64,000 bases of DNA from Chitinivibrionales bacterium. Its GTDB lineage: Bacteria; Fibrobacterota; Chitinivibrionia; Chitinivibrionales; WJKA01. The stretch spans positions 22,906-86,905 of the forward strand of contig WJLW01000114.1 in NCBI GenBank assembly GCA_014728295.1. The letters run 5' to 3'. Of the stretch, positions 50,914-60,820 are shown one piece after another. Position 1 is the first letter of the stretch. Each line of letters opens with the position of its first letter. The notes under the pieces were generated by a model. It saw only the letters and a list, made by a program, of their open reading frames with translations. It was not told the origin of the DNA and did no database searches. The translations under genes were made by a program, and so were the position numbers.

Positions 50914-52283
50914 TATGTGCGTCCCCCTTCAAGATGCATATGAATCGGATTCTGCAGCGACTCGGCAATCCAGCGCAAAAAGCGCGCACCGTCCGCACCG
51001 TCAATGAGGCGATGATCGTAGGTAAGTGAAAGCGGCAGCATGAGTCGCTCTTCGAGTTCACCATCGCGGATAACCGGCTGTTTTCCGGCCCGCGCCACGC
51101 CCAGAATCGCTACTTGCGGATGATAAATGATCGGTGTGAAATTAGTTCCGCCGATACCGCCTAAATTGGAGATGGTGAAGTTGCCGCCCTGCAGTTCAGC
51201 CGGATCGATTTTTTTGCCGCGGGCCCGGCCGGCAAGGTCACTCAGCTCACGGGCGATTTCGATGATACCTTTGCGATCGGCATCGCGCACCACCGGCACC
51301 AGCAGGCCCCGGTCGGTATCAACCGCGATGCCAATATTAACGTACTTTTTGTAAATGATATCTTTTTGTCGCATGTCAAGACTGGCATTGAACTGCGGGA
51401 AATGACTCAAAGCCGAAGCAACGATTTTTGCCAGCACCGCCGTAACGCTGAGCTTGACATCCTGCTTCTTGAGTTTTTCGGCATGCGCCCGGCGATACTC
51501 TTCCAGACGGGTAATGTCCGCAACGTCAAACTGGGTCACCTGCGGGACCGTTGTCCAGGAAGCAGTCATGGCATCGGCGGTAATCGAGCGAACTTTCGAC
51601 AATGACTGTCGCGTCGTTTCACCCCATTGCGCAAAGTCGGGAAGTTCCGGCTGTGGCCCCACACCGCTTGGAGGCGCCTGCTGTTCGAGATGCCGGCGCA
51701 CGTGCTTTTTAAGATCGTCCATGACAATCCTGCCTTCGGGGCCGCTGCCCTCGACCTGCGTGATATCGATGCCCATCTCGCGTGCCTCCCGGCGCACCGA
51801 AGGTGCAGCGGGAACGGACGCCGCCGAAGATGGATGCTCATTTTGAGCCGACGGCTCCGGTTTGTGTTCGGCAGGTTTCTCTTTTTTCGCATCCCCTCCG
51901 GGTTGCGGCTTTGTTTTTTCCTGCTTATTTTCGGCGGGCCCGGTTTCTTCTTGCGGCCGGGGTTGTTGCCTTTCTCCGGATCCGGTCTGTTTTTCCGATT
52001 CGGGTTGCTTGTTATTTTCAGATTCCTTACCGGACGCGCCTCCCTGGCCGCTTTCGACCAGCAGAATCGTCTGACCGACCGATACGGTGTCGCCCTTGCC
52101 AACCTTAATTTCGGCAACGGTGCCTTCGGCCGGCGAGGGTACTTCGAAACTGGCTTTGTCGGTCTCCACCTCCATGAGCGGTTGCTCTCGGGAAACGGTG
52201 TCGCCCTGACTAACCAGTATGTTCACCACCTCACCAGAATCGACGTTTTCGGATATTTCGGGTAATTTAACATCTTCGGTCAT
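50913..52283 (-). CDS. aceF: pyruvate dehydrogenase E2, dihydrolipoamide acetyltransferase
   Basis: A 456-residue E2 with one lipoyl domain (~1-78; lipoylated K43 in ETDKASF), a long Gln/Pro/Lys/Glu-rich linker (~80-155), a peripheral-subunit-binding domain (VRREAREMGIDITQVEGSGP), a second linker and the catalytic core ending with the active-site DHRLIDGADGARFLRW. Gammaproteobacterial AceF often has several lipoyl domains; here there is one. It acetylates CoA in the pyruvate dehydrogenase complex. The gene lies 48 nt after aceE and overlaps lpdA. Confidence 0.95.
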   Translation of the reverse strand: MTEDVKLPEISENVDSGEVVNILVSQGDTVSREQPLMEVETDKASFEVPSPAEGTVAEIKVGKGDTVSVGQTILLVESGQGGASGKESENNKQPESEKQTGSGERQQPRPQEETGPAENKQEKTKPQPGGDAKKEKPAEHKPEPSAQNEHPSSAASVPAAPSVRREAREMGIDITQVEGSGPEGRIVMDDLKKHVRRHLEQQAPPSGVGPQPELPDFAQWGETTRQSLSKVRSITADAMTASWTTVPQVTQFDVADITRLEEYRRAHAEKLKKQDVKLSVTAVLAKIVASALSHFPQFNASLDMRQKDIIYKKYVNIGIAVDTDRGLLVPVVRDADRKGIIEIARELSDLAGRARGKKIDPAELQGGNFTISNLGGIGGTNFTPIIYHPQVAILGVARAGKQPVIRDGELEERLMLPLSLTYDHRLIDGADGARFLRWIAESLQNPIHMHLEGGRT

Positions 52284-52331
52284 GGAAAAATCTCCCAGAT
52301 TTTCTTGGCAATTATGTATCCGTTATTTGCA

Positions 52332-55004
52332 TCAACTGAAATGCGGATTCGGTTTTTCCTGATCGATGCCCATTTCCGCCAGTGCATTGCTAACCACTTC
52401 GGCGTCGATCTTCTTTTCGAGCATCAGCCCGCGCAGTGCGGCGATCGTAATCGATTCGGCATCCACTTCAAAAAAGCGGCGCAGCTCGGTACGGCCGTCG
52501 CTGCGACCAAAACCGTCGGTGCCCAGAATCATGAATCGCCCCGGCATCCACGGGGCAATTGACGCGGGGAGCGCTTTGAGATAATCGCTGGCCGCGACAT
52601 AGACGCCTTTTTTATCCTTGAGGCATTGCCGCAGGTACGACGTGCGCGGCCTATCGCCCGGGTGCAACATATTGTATCGCTCGACGGCGGTTGCATCTTT
52701 GTAAAGCTCTTTGTAGCTGGTTGCGCTCCACACGTCTGCGGCGACATCAAATTTTTCCTCAAGTATACCGGCCGCCCGCAGTGCTTCGAGCAGTATGGCG
52801 CCGCTGCCCAGCAGATGTACTTTGTGCCCGGAATCCTTGTCGGATTCACGGCATTTGTACAACCCGCGCATGATGCCTTCGTCAACACCGTCGGGCTTGG
52901 CAGGCATAGAGTAGAACTGGTTCATAATCGTGAAGTAATACATTTCATCAATCTGTTCGACAAACATGCGGCGCATGCCCTCACGAACGATCACGGCTAT
53001 CTCATAGGCAAAAGCCGGATCGTAGGAACGCAAGGCAGGCGGCGCATAAGCATAGAGGTGACTTTGCCCGTCCTGATGCTGCAGGCCTTCGCCCGGAAGC
53101 GTCGTGCGCCCCGAGGTACCGCCAACCAGAAATCCACGTGCACGCGCATCCCCCGCAGCCCAGATCAGATCGCCAACCCGCTGAAATCCGAACATCGAGT
53201 AAAAAGTGAAAAATGGTATCATATTGATTCCATGCGTTGCATAGCTGGCGCCTGCGGCAATAAAGGAAGACATCGATCCCGCTTCGGTGATGCCTTCTTC
53301 CAGAATGGCGCCGCCTTTTGCCTCGTTATAGTACAGCAGGCTCGACACATCCACCGGCTCGTAATTCTGGCCGATGTGCGAATATATACCGAATTGACGA
53401 AACAGCGATTCCATGCCGAAGGTGCGCGACTCATCCGGAACGATCGGTACAACCTGTTTGCCTATTGATTTGTTTTTGAGCAGCTTCCCCAGCAACCGCA
53501 CGAATGCCATTGTCGTTGCGACTTCTCGATCGCCGCTGCCTTCAAAAAATTCCTGAAAAACACTGTCATCCGGCAAAGTAATCGGCTCGACCCGGTTTTT
53601 GCGCTTCGGAATAGAGCCGCCCAGCTCCTTGCGCCGCTCGTGCAGATAACGATATTCCTCGCTCTCCTGTGGAATGCTGTAAAACGGCGCATTGGCGACA
53701 TCCTCATCGGATATGGGAATACCGAAGCGGCTGCGAAATTCGCGCAACTCTTTTTCATTGAGCTTTTTTTGCTGATGGGTAACATTGCGGCCCTCACCGG
53801 CCTCGCCCAGGCCGTAGCCTTTGATGGTTTGTGCCAGAATAATCGTTGGCTTGCCCGTCGTGCGCATGGCCGCATCATAGGCTGCGTAGACTTTTTCGGG
53901 ATCGTGTCCGCCGCGGCGCATTCGAGTCAATTGCTCGTCCGAATAATTCTTGACTAATTCAAGCAGGCGTTCGTCTTTTCCAAAAAAGTCATTGCGAATG
54001 TAATCACCGCTTACCGTGGCATATTTCTGCAGTTGCCCGTCAACCAGCTCTTCCATCCGGCTGACCAGCACGCCTTCTTCATCCGCGTCCAGCAATGGAT
54101 CCCAGTCGCCGCCCCAGATGACCTTGATGACATTCCAGCCCGCGCCGCTAAAGGCGGCTTCCAGCTCCTGTATGATCTTGCCGTTGCCGCGTACCGGTCC
54201 ATCCAGCCGCTGCAGATTGCAGTTGACCACAAAGATGAGATTGTCGAGGCTCTCCCGGGAGGCCAGAGTGATCGCGCCCATAGATTCGGGTTCGTCCATC
54301 TCACCGTCACCCAGAAAGGCCCATACCTTTCGATCACCGAGGTCTTTGAGCCCGCGATCCTGCAGATACCGGTTGAAACGCGCCTGGTAAATCGCCATAA
54401 TCGGCGACAACCCCATTGAGACGGAGGGATTCTCCCAGAACTCGGGCATTAGCCAAGGGTGCGGGTATGATGACAGACCGCCATGCGGATTCAGCTCACG
54501 ACGAAAATTGACCAGATCCTTTTCCGAGAGGCGCCCTTCCAGAAATGCACGTGCATAGACGCCCGGCGCGGCATGCCCCTGATAAAAAACGATGTCGCCG
54601 TCTTTGCCGTCGCTGGAAGCTCGCAAAAAGTGATTAAAGGCAACTTCAAAAAGTGTTGCTTGTGATGCAAAGGTTGATATGTGGCCGCCTATGCCACTGA
54701 GCTCCTTATTTGCGCGCACGACCATTGCCATTGCGTTCCAGCGCACCAGTTTGCGGATACGCCGTTCAAGCTCCAGGCTGCCGGGGTAGGGTGACTGTTT
54801 CTCCCGGGGGATCGTATTGATATAAGGGGTGGTGCCCGGACAGGTAAAGGCAATTCCCTTCTGCTGCGCGCGCACCTGCATGGTGCGCATCAATTCATGA
54901 ACGCGATCCGCGCCTTCATGCTCGATGATATAATCGATTGATTCAATCCACTCCCGGTTTTCCACCGTTTTGGTATCACTGCCTGGCTTTGTCCCGTTGC
55001 CCAT
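52332..55004 (-). CDS. aceE: pyruvate dehydrogenase E1, homodimeric
   Basis: An 890-residue thiamine-diphosphate enzyme of the large homodimeric AceE type. Motifs: EWIESIDYIIEHEGADRVHE start, GHISTFASQA, the ThDP motif GDGEMDEPES...NCNLQRLDGPVRGN, GYGLGEAGEGRN, and RTTLPGEGLQHQDG. It decarboxylates pyruvate and acetylates the E2 lipoyl arm. The ATG at 55004 (MGNGTKPG) is chosen because AAGGAA lies 7 nt upstream and it matches family length; the 88 residues before it are not used. It lies 82 nt after UPF0182, with no promoter element recognised between. Confidence 0.96.
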   Translation of the reverse strand: MGNGTKPGSDTKTVENREWIESIDYIIEHEGADRVHELMRTMQVRAQQKGIAFTCPGTTPYINTIPREKQSPYPGSLELERRIRKLVRWNAMAMVVRANKELSGIGGHISTFASQATLFEVAFNHFLRASSDGKDGDIVFYQGHAAPGVYARAFLEGRLSEKDLVNFRRELNPHGGLSSYPHPWLMPEFWENPSVSMGLSPIMAIYQARFNRYLQDRGLKDLGDRKVWAFLGDGEMDEPESMGAITLASRESLDNLIFVVNCNLQRLDGPVRGNGKIIQELEAAFSGAGWNVIKVIWGGDWDPLLDADEEGVLVSRMEELVDGQLQKYATVSGDYIRNDFFGKDERLLELVKNYSDEQLTRMRRGGHDPEKVYAAYDAAMRTTGKPTIILAQTIKGYGLGEAGEGRNVTHQQKKLNEKELREFRSRFGIPISDEDVANAPFYSIPQESEEYRYLHERRKELGGSIPKRKNRVEPITLPDDSVFQEFFEGSGDREVATTMAFVRLLGKLLKNKSIGKQVVPIVPDESRTFGMESLFRQFGIYSHIGQNYEPVDVSSLLYYNEAKGGAILEEGITEAGSMSSFIAAGASYATHGINMIPFFTFYSMFGFQRVGDLIWAAGDARARGFLVGGTSGRTTLPGEGLQHQDGQSHLYAYAPPALRSYDPAFAYEIAVIVREGMRRMFVEQIDEMYYFTIMNQFYSMPAKPDGVDEGIMRGLYKCRESDKDSGHKVHLLGSGAILLEALRAAGILEEKFDVAADVWSATSYKELYKDATAVERYNMLHPGDRPRTSYLRQCLKDKKGVYVAASDYLKALPASIAPWMPGRFMILGTDGFGRSDGRTELRRFFEVDAESITIAALRGLMLEKKIDAEVVSNALAEMGIDQEKPNPHFS

Positions 55005-55086
55005 GTGCAATTCCTTTTGGTTAGGTGGTGTCGAGTTGATTGCTTGCGTTATACGGTTTGCGTTCTCTACCTGTACACCAGCGCCA

Positions 55087-57843
55087 TTAGTTGCCTTGCA
55101 TCGCAGCCTGCTCGGACAGCGCTTCGGTTCGTTGCGGCATGTCTTCGGACGGCGGTATTTTTGTCGTCGGCGTTTGCGTATCTTTTGCACCACCGGCGCC
55201 GACCAGTTTATCGAGCGCTTTATCGAAGCTTTTCGCCCAGACAACCCGTTCCTGGTCGGCCACGACAATGCGTTTTATTTCCGGCAATTGTGCATCTTCC
55301 GCCTGCAGATAAATAGGTTCAACATAGAGTAGATAAAGCCCCTCTTCTCCAAATAATGGAATGGCCAGCAAATTACCTCTGATAACCTCGGAGCCGCGCT
55401 GGCCCCACAAGGTCATGGCTTGGGACATTTCGGTATTCTGATCGATGCGCGCTTCGATTTGCCGCGGACCAATCACCTCGACGCCTTTCGGGAAGGTAAA
55501 GACTCGGAGCTTGCCGTAATTGGGCAGATCGCAAATACCGGCCAGCCAGGCATGGATGACGTTTTTATTGCGCGGCGTAAAGGGCATGATAAGTGAAAAC
55601 ACAATGCCGTCCTTATCCGGATAATCAACCATAACAAAGTAGGGGTCTACTTTCTGGAAGTTTTCGCGATACCGTTCGGTGGCAAACTCCCAGACGTCTT
55701 CACGCTGATAGAACACGGCCGGATCCTGCATATGGTAGGTGCTGTACATTTCGCCCTGGATTACCAGGAGGTCGGCAGGATAGCGGATGTGGCGCTGCAA
55801 ATTGTCGGGCATTTTATCAAACGGCTTCAATAATCCCGGAAATACGTTGTCATAAGCCGAAATCAGGATATCGTCGGGATTGACAACATAGAAATCAACG
55901 CTGCCGTCGTAGGCGTCAACAACGACTTTGACCGAATTGCGAATGTAGTTGGCGCCGCCGAAACGGCGCAACGAGCCACGATATTTTTCGGAGTAAGGAT
56001 AACTGCCCGAAACGGTATACGCGTCAATAATGTATTTGAGGTGACCGTCTTCACTGATAACCGTATACGGATCGTCATCAAAGACCAGAAAGGGCGCCAG
56101 TTTGCGTACGCGCTGAATGATATTGCGATTGAAGAGAATACGCGATTTGCTATTAAGATAACCCGAAAACAGCATTCGGTAATCATCAAACTTCCAGGCG
56201 TAAAAAACCTTTTTCCAGAACGAGCCAATGTCAACCCCGCCGCCGCCCTCGTAGGTTGTGTACACATTTTCATCGCCCGCGGGATAGTGAAACTCCTCTT
56301 GCGCCGTGCGCACGAAAATGTAATCGTTGGTCTTCTCGCCGTAATAGATGCCGGGACGTTCGATTTTGAACTCTTCGGGTTCGATCCGGGGCGGGATATT
56401 CTTAATCAGTAGATTGGGGCCGCCCTGCGGAAGAAATTCATGCACCGGCAAGAGTACCAGTCCATATCCATGCGTATATTTGAATTTCCGGCTCACCCAC
56501 GTCTGTGAACGGGGATCGAGATCGTTTTTAGACAGCTCACGGGTTGAAAGCATGACCTGACGGTAATCACCGCCAAAATAATAACGATCGATATCAACAT
56601 CCTGAAATTCATAGTAGAGCCGGATCTCCTGCTGCTCTTTCAGATTATCAATCAATGCACGCGGGTCCCACAGCCGGATATTTTCAATCGAGGCTTCATT
56701 CCGATTGATAACCGATCTGGTGACATTACGTCCGGCACTAAATTGATTCTTGATAATATTTTCTTCGTCAATACCGTAGGCGCGGCGGGTAAAGGCGATG
56801 TTGTGCTTGATATACGGCTCTTCCAGGGTGATCTCATTGGGTGATACCACCACCCCTTTGACAATCTGGGGAATAATGCCGATAAAGGTGACCAGCACGA
56901 CAAAGGCAACGAGGGGAATCGAAATCAATCTCCCCCACCGTATCGGGTGCTGCTGCTTACCCAACCCGAAGACGGCATAGCGAAATCCTTGCGAAAAGGA
57001 ACTGACAAATGTGAGTACTGCCAATACGCCGTACACAATAATGCCGATCACATGGGCAAGCCGCCGGAAGTGCATGTCAACATAGCCCACACCCGTTACC
57101 ACGCCTTCGGTGGAGTACATGAGGCGATATATGTTCAAATAGGAATTAAATGCCAACAAACCAAGCAGCAGACTCACCAGGAAAAACACATGCCCGCCGA
57201 TGCCGCCCAGATTCTTGATATCGATCGATGAAATATCATTAACATTGGAAGCAGACCGTGCGTAGCCATAGAAATATCCGGAGAAGATTGCGATGACAGT
57301 TATGATTATCAACGAAAGCAGCCATGCCGCTACATTGACCAGAAACGGAAAGCTGAACAGGTAAAACCCGACGGACTTGTTAAATACCGGATCGCTGAGG
57401 TCACCCGGAATGCGATTAATGAAAAGCAGTGTCTCTTCCCACAATCCCGACAGGCTGGTTGCCAGGAACAGGGCCAGTAATAGCGATGCGAACAACGCAA
57501 TCAATCCTTTCCCTTGCGGCATCTTTTTCAGGGCAATGCGCAAATTCACATAGAGAAAGACAAATGCAATCAGCAATCCCACTCCGTACAGTGCAAACCG
57601 GGATGCCAGTACCGTCCAGAAACGTTGCGCATATCCAATATTTTTGAACCAGAGCACGTCGGTGTATATACTGCCGAATACGTTGAAACCGATAACGATC
57701 AGCACATCGACGATGACGACATACAAAGATCGCCGCAGGCTGCGTTTGAATTTTTCGGGAGTCGTCCTGCCCGACAGCATGACCGTTATTGCCAGCGGAA
57801 TGCAGCCGAGGATAAAGAATATCAGTCCGATCATAAAAAACAT
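55087..57843 (-). CDS. UPF0182 family membrane protein
   Basis: A 918-residue protein: seven or so transmembrane helices in the first ~320 residues (FFMIGLIFFILGCIPLAITV...; DVLWFKNIGYAQRFWTVLAS is a family signature), then a large extracytoplasmic domain (IKHNIAFTRRAYGID, YTHGYGLVLLPV, YIIDAYTVSGSYPYSE, FVMVDYPDKDGIVF) and a short helical tail. Function unknown; it is common in actinobacteria, cyanobacteria and some other lineages. The ATG at 57843 has AGGAG 8 nt upstream. It is the first gene of the aceEF-lpd-pncB run, 40 nt below the predicted start of the sigma-54-type element. Confidence 0.95.
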   Translation of the reverse strand: MFFMIGLIFFILGCIPLAITVMLSGRTTPEKFKRSLRRSLYVVIVDVLIVIGFNVFGSIYTDVLWFKNIGYAQRFWTVLASRFALYGVGLLIAFVFLYVNLRIALKKMPQGKGLIALFASLLLALFLATSLSGLWEETLLFINRIPGDLSDPVFNKSVGFYLFSFPFLVNVAAWLLSLIIITVIAIFSGYFYGYARSASNVNDISSIDIKNLGGIGGHVFFLVSLLLGLLAFNSYLNIYRLMYSTEGVVTGVGYVDMHFRRLAHVIGIIVYGVLAVLTFVSSFSQGFRYAVFGLGKQQHPIRWGRLISIPLVAFVVLVTFIGIIPQIVKGVVVSPNEITLEEPYIKHNIAFTRRAYGIDEENIIKNQFSAGRNVTRSVINRNEASIENIRLWDPRALIDNLKEQQEIRLYYEFQDVDIDRYYFGGDYRQVMLSTRELSKNDLDPRSQTWVSRKFKYTHGYGLVLLPVHEFLPQGGPNLLIKNIPPRIEPEEFKIERPGIYYGEKTNDYIFVRTAQEEFHYPAGDENVYTTYEGGGGVDIGSFWKKVFYAWKFDDYRMLFSGYLNSKSRILFNRNIIQRVRKLAPFLVFDDDPYTVISEDGHLKYIIDAYTVSGSYPYSEKYRGSLRRFGGANYIRNSVKVVVDAYDGSVDFYVVNPDDILISAYDNVFPGLLKPFDKMPDNLQRHIRYPADLLVIQGEMYSTYHMQDPAVFYQREDVWEFATERYRENFQKVDPYFVMVDYPDKDGIVFSLIMPFTPRNKNVIHAWLAGICDLPNYGKLRVFTFPKGVEVIGPRQIEARIDQNTEMSQAMTLWGQRGSEVIRGNLLAIPLFGEEGLYLLYVEPIYLQAEDAQLPEIKRIVVADQERVVWAKSFDKALDKLVGAGGAKDTQTPTTKIPPSEDMPQRTEALSEQAAMQGN

Positions 57844-57893
57844 AATCAAGCTCCTGTCAATTTCACCGTTAGCGTGCAATTAAAGAGGTAGAT

Positions 57894-57909
57894 CGCAAAT
57901 GGCATGCCG
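57894..57909 (-). promoter_or_regulatory. sigma-54-type promoter, UPF0182-aceEF-lpd run
   Basis: Minus-strand CGGCATGCCATTTGCG matches except C for the first T, as at 25056. The predicted start is near 57883, 40 nt before UPF0182. Genes down to 45.3 kb follow in the same direction. Confidence 0.58.
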
Positions 57910-58067
57910 CGCAGTTTACAGGATCATTCTGCCCCGGCACAGCCGTCACGGCCGGTAATTATCACTTCTGACAATCGGTTGCACCGCGTTTTGCAGAAAT
58001 AAGAAAGTAAGACGAAGAATTCAATAAGGCACGAAATTCCGGTCTCTCGTCACCGAATGCGGCGCTA

Positions 58068-58709
58068 TCAGCGCGCTGCGCGTAACAACACCTCAACGTC
58101 CCGGTCGGTCATTTCGGCATAATGCCGGTAGCTGCGACTAACCGAAGCAAACTTTTCGGGAGTGAGCGGACACTTGACATCGTCGGCCCACCCCTGCAGC
58201 GATTGCATCGCCCCGGGGGATGCGACCGGAACCGCAACGATGACATTTGCCGCGCCCTCCTCCCGCAATGCAGTCGCTGCAACTTTCATGCTGTTGCCCG
58301 TCGTCATGCCGTCATCGGTGATGATAACCGTTTTATCTTCAACCGGCATTTTGGAAAACTTGCTGCGGTAAGCTCTCTCGCGTTCGACAAGCAGGTTGTA
58401 TTCGCTCCGGAGCGGCCCGGCCATCTCCTCCCGGCCGGGCCCGTAACGCTTACAGGTATCATCCGTCAACACAACCGCTCCCCCGCCCGAAACCGGAGCT
58501 ATCGCTCGTTCTTTGAGCCGGGGAGAAGAGATTTTTTGGACCAGAAAGATATCGAGCGGCAAATGAAGTTCTCGCGCCACTTCGGCTGCAACAGCCATGC
58601 CTTCACGTACCAGGCCGAGGACGATGATGTCGGCATGGTCGCGCATCGCGCGCAGGGATTCGGAGAGAATGTTTGCCGCCTCGACGCGGTCGTTATAGAT
58701 TTGTACCAT
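58068..58709 (-). CDS. phosphoribosyltransferase domain protein
   Basis: A 213-residue type I phosphoribosyltransferase-fold protein. The PRPP-binding loop is VIITDDGMTTGNSMKVA (two acidic residues, then T-x-G-x-S/T), preceded by the LVREGMAVAAEVARELHLPLDI strand region. The family often pairs with hydrolases or dienelactone-type domains and its substrate is unknown. It starts at MVQIYNDR; the frame extends only three residues further. No promoter element was found; a near miss with a mutated -12 box occurs at about 58823. Confidence 0.88.
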   Translation of the reverse strand: MVQIYNDRVEAANILSESLRAMRDHADIIVLGLVREGMAVAAEVARELHLPLDIFLVQKISSPRLKERAIAPVSGGGAVVLTDDTCKRYGPGREEMAGPLRSEYNLLVERERAYRSKFSKMPVEDKTVIITDDGMTTGNSMKVAATALREEGAANVIVAVPVASPGAMQSLQGWADDVKCPLTPEKFASVSRSYRHYAEMTDRDVEVLLRAAR

Positions 58710-59040
58710 ACGAAGCACTCTTTCTCACAAAATTCATAATAACCTATATCAGCAACCGGCTTCATCCGGGCAGTTGTCCGGTTGAGTGGATAATCACTCA
58801 TTCCGGCATGCAACGTTGTTACTGGAAATATTATGCCAGAAGATCGAGATAGAAATTGCACACCAACCACTTTCTCACACGCTTTTCGAACATGTAGTGC
58901 CGGAGCAGGACGTCATTTTCACAAAAACACGCATGATATTGCGTGATTGACATCTTTTTTGCATTATCGTGCACGATGCTGCACATTTGACGTTTTTTTT
59001 CTGAAATCAGGCCTGTACTGCCGGCTTTGACGTTTTCGCG
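58710..59040. other. intergenic region before the phosphoribosyltransferase
   Basis: AT-rich with no gene. It contains a perfect 12-bp palindrome ATCGTGCACGAT at 58966-58977. I see no good promoter element. Confidence 0.45.
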
Positions 59041-59709
59041 CTATTCCCGATGAGGATTTTCAATAATTCGCCAGTTTTTTTTGAGTGCGAGCTTCCTGAG
59101 TTTTCTGGTCGGCTTCACGCACACGGCTTCGTGAGCGCAATGCAGAATATGACGATCGGCATACTGATTCCCGTAGCAGATCAGGGGGGTCGCGGCAGGG
59201 ATTTTGAGTTTGCGCCGTAGATCATGCAAGGCGACCACTTTGCCTTTGCTATACGGGGCAACACCGGCGAGGTTTCCCGTCAAGTGGCCGTTTCTTTTTT
59301 GTAAACCACACCCCAGTCCGGCATCCAGACCGAGTTCGTTGACAAAACAGTCCACGATCGGCTGGAGTGATGCGGATATTATGGTCAGGACTTGATTCTG
59401 CTGCCGGTGCTCATCGATCCGGCGCCGCATACGCTTGAATACGATTTGTTTAATGTGCGGCTTAAAAAACTCACTGATAAGAAAATGCAGCTCCTCTTCC
59501 CGTTTGTTGCGCAAATAGCGTTTGTTTCCCAGAAAAATATTGGTAAGCCGGTTTTCTTTATGCCACACGCCCAGCGCCAGTTGTGCAATATTCCAGCGGG
59601 TAATAAAGCCGCTTTTGAAAAGATGCTTGAAGAGCGTAAGCTCGGCACTGTACTCGGAAGTCAGGGTGCCGTCCAGATCGAAAACAACCAGTGCAGGCGG
59701 CGGTTTCAT
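59041..59709 (-). CDS. HAD-superfamily phosphatase, subclass IB
   Basis: A 222-residue HAD hydrolase. Motif I VFDLDGTLTSE, motif II TIISASLQPI, motif III K in YSKGKVVAL and motif IV ICYGNQYADRHIL (usually GNSxxD; here GNQxxD). The alpha-helical cap after motif I fits the phosphoserine phosphatase/lipid-phosphatase subclass IB. Its ATG overlaps the lipid kinase stop as TGATG, so the two are translationally coupled and may act on the same lipid, one adding and one removing phosphate (inference). Confidence 0.88.
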   Translation of the reverse strand: MKPPPALVVFDLDGTLTSEYSAELTLFKHLFKSGFITRWNIAQLALGVWHKENRLTNIFLGNKRYLRNKREEELHFLISEFFKPHIKQIVFKRMRRRIDEHRQQNQVLTIISASLQPIVDCFVNELGLDAGLGCGLQKRNGHLTGNLAGVAPYSKGKVVALHDLRRKLKIPAATPLICYGNQYADRHILHCAHEAVCVKPTRKLRKLALKKNWRIIENPHRE

Positions 59710-60665
59710 CAGGCTTTCACTCCCTCGCCGGCGTAAACATTGAGGGCATGGGGTTCCACCGAAATCGTGACCGGTTTTTTTTCACGAGGTTCGCCGTCAA
59801 GGTGATAGTAGACTGAAGTGTCGGGAATCGAAATAGTCCGGGCCTTCACAATCTGTGCCCGTGACGTATCGGGTTGTTGCTTTCTTCTGACGGCCCACAA
59901 ATAATGGAACAAGGTCGCAACCCGCTTGTCCTTGAACACAATGCAGTCCAGATAGCCATCGGTAAGCGAAGCATCAGGCGTAAAGACGACATCGCCGCCA
60001 TAATAGGGACCGTTCTGTACAATAACCGAAAAAGCATCAAACTCTTTATCATCAATGATCACCCGGAATTTTTTAAATCGATACTTTGCAATGGCCCTGA
60101 ACGCTGTTATAATAAACGACAGATTGCCAATTATGGCCCTTACCCGCTGTGGAGTGTGCTTGATCACCCAGGCATCAAAGCCCATTCCGGCTACGCACCC
60201 GAAATAATCGCCGTTGCACGCGCCAATGTCAACTTTCATGCGCCGCTTTTGCTGCAATACGCTCACGGCATCATCCACAGTAAGGGGAATATGCAGAAAC
60301 CGGGCGAAGACATTTGCCGTTCCGCCGGGCAATACCCCCAGGGCAATACCGGTATTGCGCAGGATGCTCAGGGCGGCATTAACGGTACCATCACCGCCAA
60401 AAACAAAGACGGTATCTACCCGCCGGCCGACGGCAGCCTTACATTTGTCAACCACGTCCATATAATCCCGCGTAACATGCGCTTCCACATCCCTGAATCC
60501 GGCACGATATAAGTACTGAAGCGTGGTTTGCAGCTTGGTGAGTACCGGTTCCGCCCCCACGGATCCGACAGTAACCGGGATTTTTCTTACCCCTTCGGGA
60601 ACGATGGCCGGTATGAATTTCTGTCCCGAGCCGGGATTAAAAAGAAGCAGATTTTTTGACATCAT
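59709..60665 (-). CDS. diacylglycerol/sphingosine kinase-like lipid kinase
   Basis: A 318-residue DAGK-catalytic-domain protein. The nucleotide motif GGDGTVNAALSILRNTGIALGVLPGGTANVFA is diagnostic, followed by MKVDIGACNGDYFGCVAGMGFDAWV and the beta-sandwich half ending LDGEPREKKPVTISVEPHALNV. Substrate may be diacylglycerol, phosphatidylglycerol or a polyprenol. No membrane segment. It overlaps the HAD phosphatase start and lies upstream of it in a two-gene unit. Confidence 0.92.
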   Translation of the reverse strand: MMSKNLLLFNPGSGQKFIPAIVPEGVRKIPVTVGSVGAEPVLTKLQTTLQYLYRAGFRDVEAHVTRDYMDVVDKCKAAVGRRVDTVFVFGGDGTVNAALSILRNTGIALGVLPGGTANVFARFLHIPLTVDDAVSVLQQKRRMKVDIGACNGDYFGCVAGMGFDAWVIKHTPQRVRAIIGNLSFIITAFRAIAKYRFKKFRVIIDDKEFDAFSVIVQNGPYYGGDVVFTPDASLTDGYLDCIVFKDKRVATLFHYLWAVRRKQQPDTSRAQIVKARTISIPDTSVYYHLDGEPREKKPVTISVEPHALNVYAGEGVKA

Positions 60666-60820
60666 CTCAGTGAAATGCGCTCGCGCTTAATTCGCGACGG
60701 CATTCAGACAGCAAAAGTGTCGGGTTAATAAAAAGAGCGAAACACTGTACCAACTCGAAAGAAAATAATTCCGCTCAACATGAATTGCATGTATCCAAGA
60801 TAGCCCCTTTGCCAGGAGAC

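Noticed and set aside
51627..52265. 212-codon open frame on the plus strand
   Set aside because: Antisense to the aceF lipoyl and linker region; Phe/Leu/Arg-rich mirror of a Glu/Lys/Pro-rich linker.
60745..60775. TGGTACAGTGTTTCGC upstream of the lipid kinase as a sigma-54 element
   Set aside because: GG to GC spacing is one base too long and the -12 box is broken.
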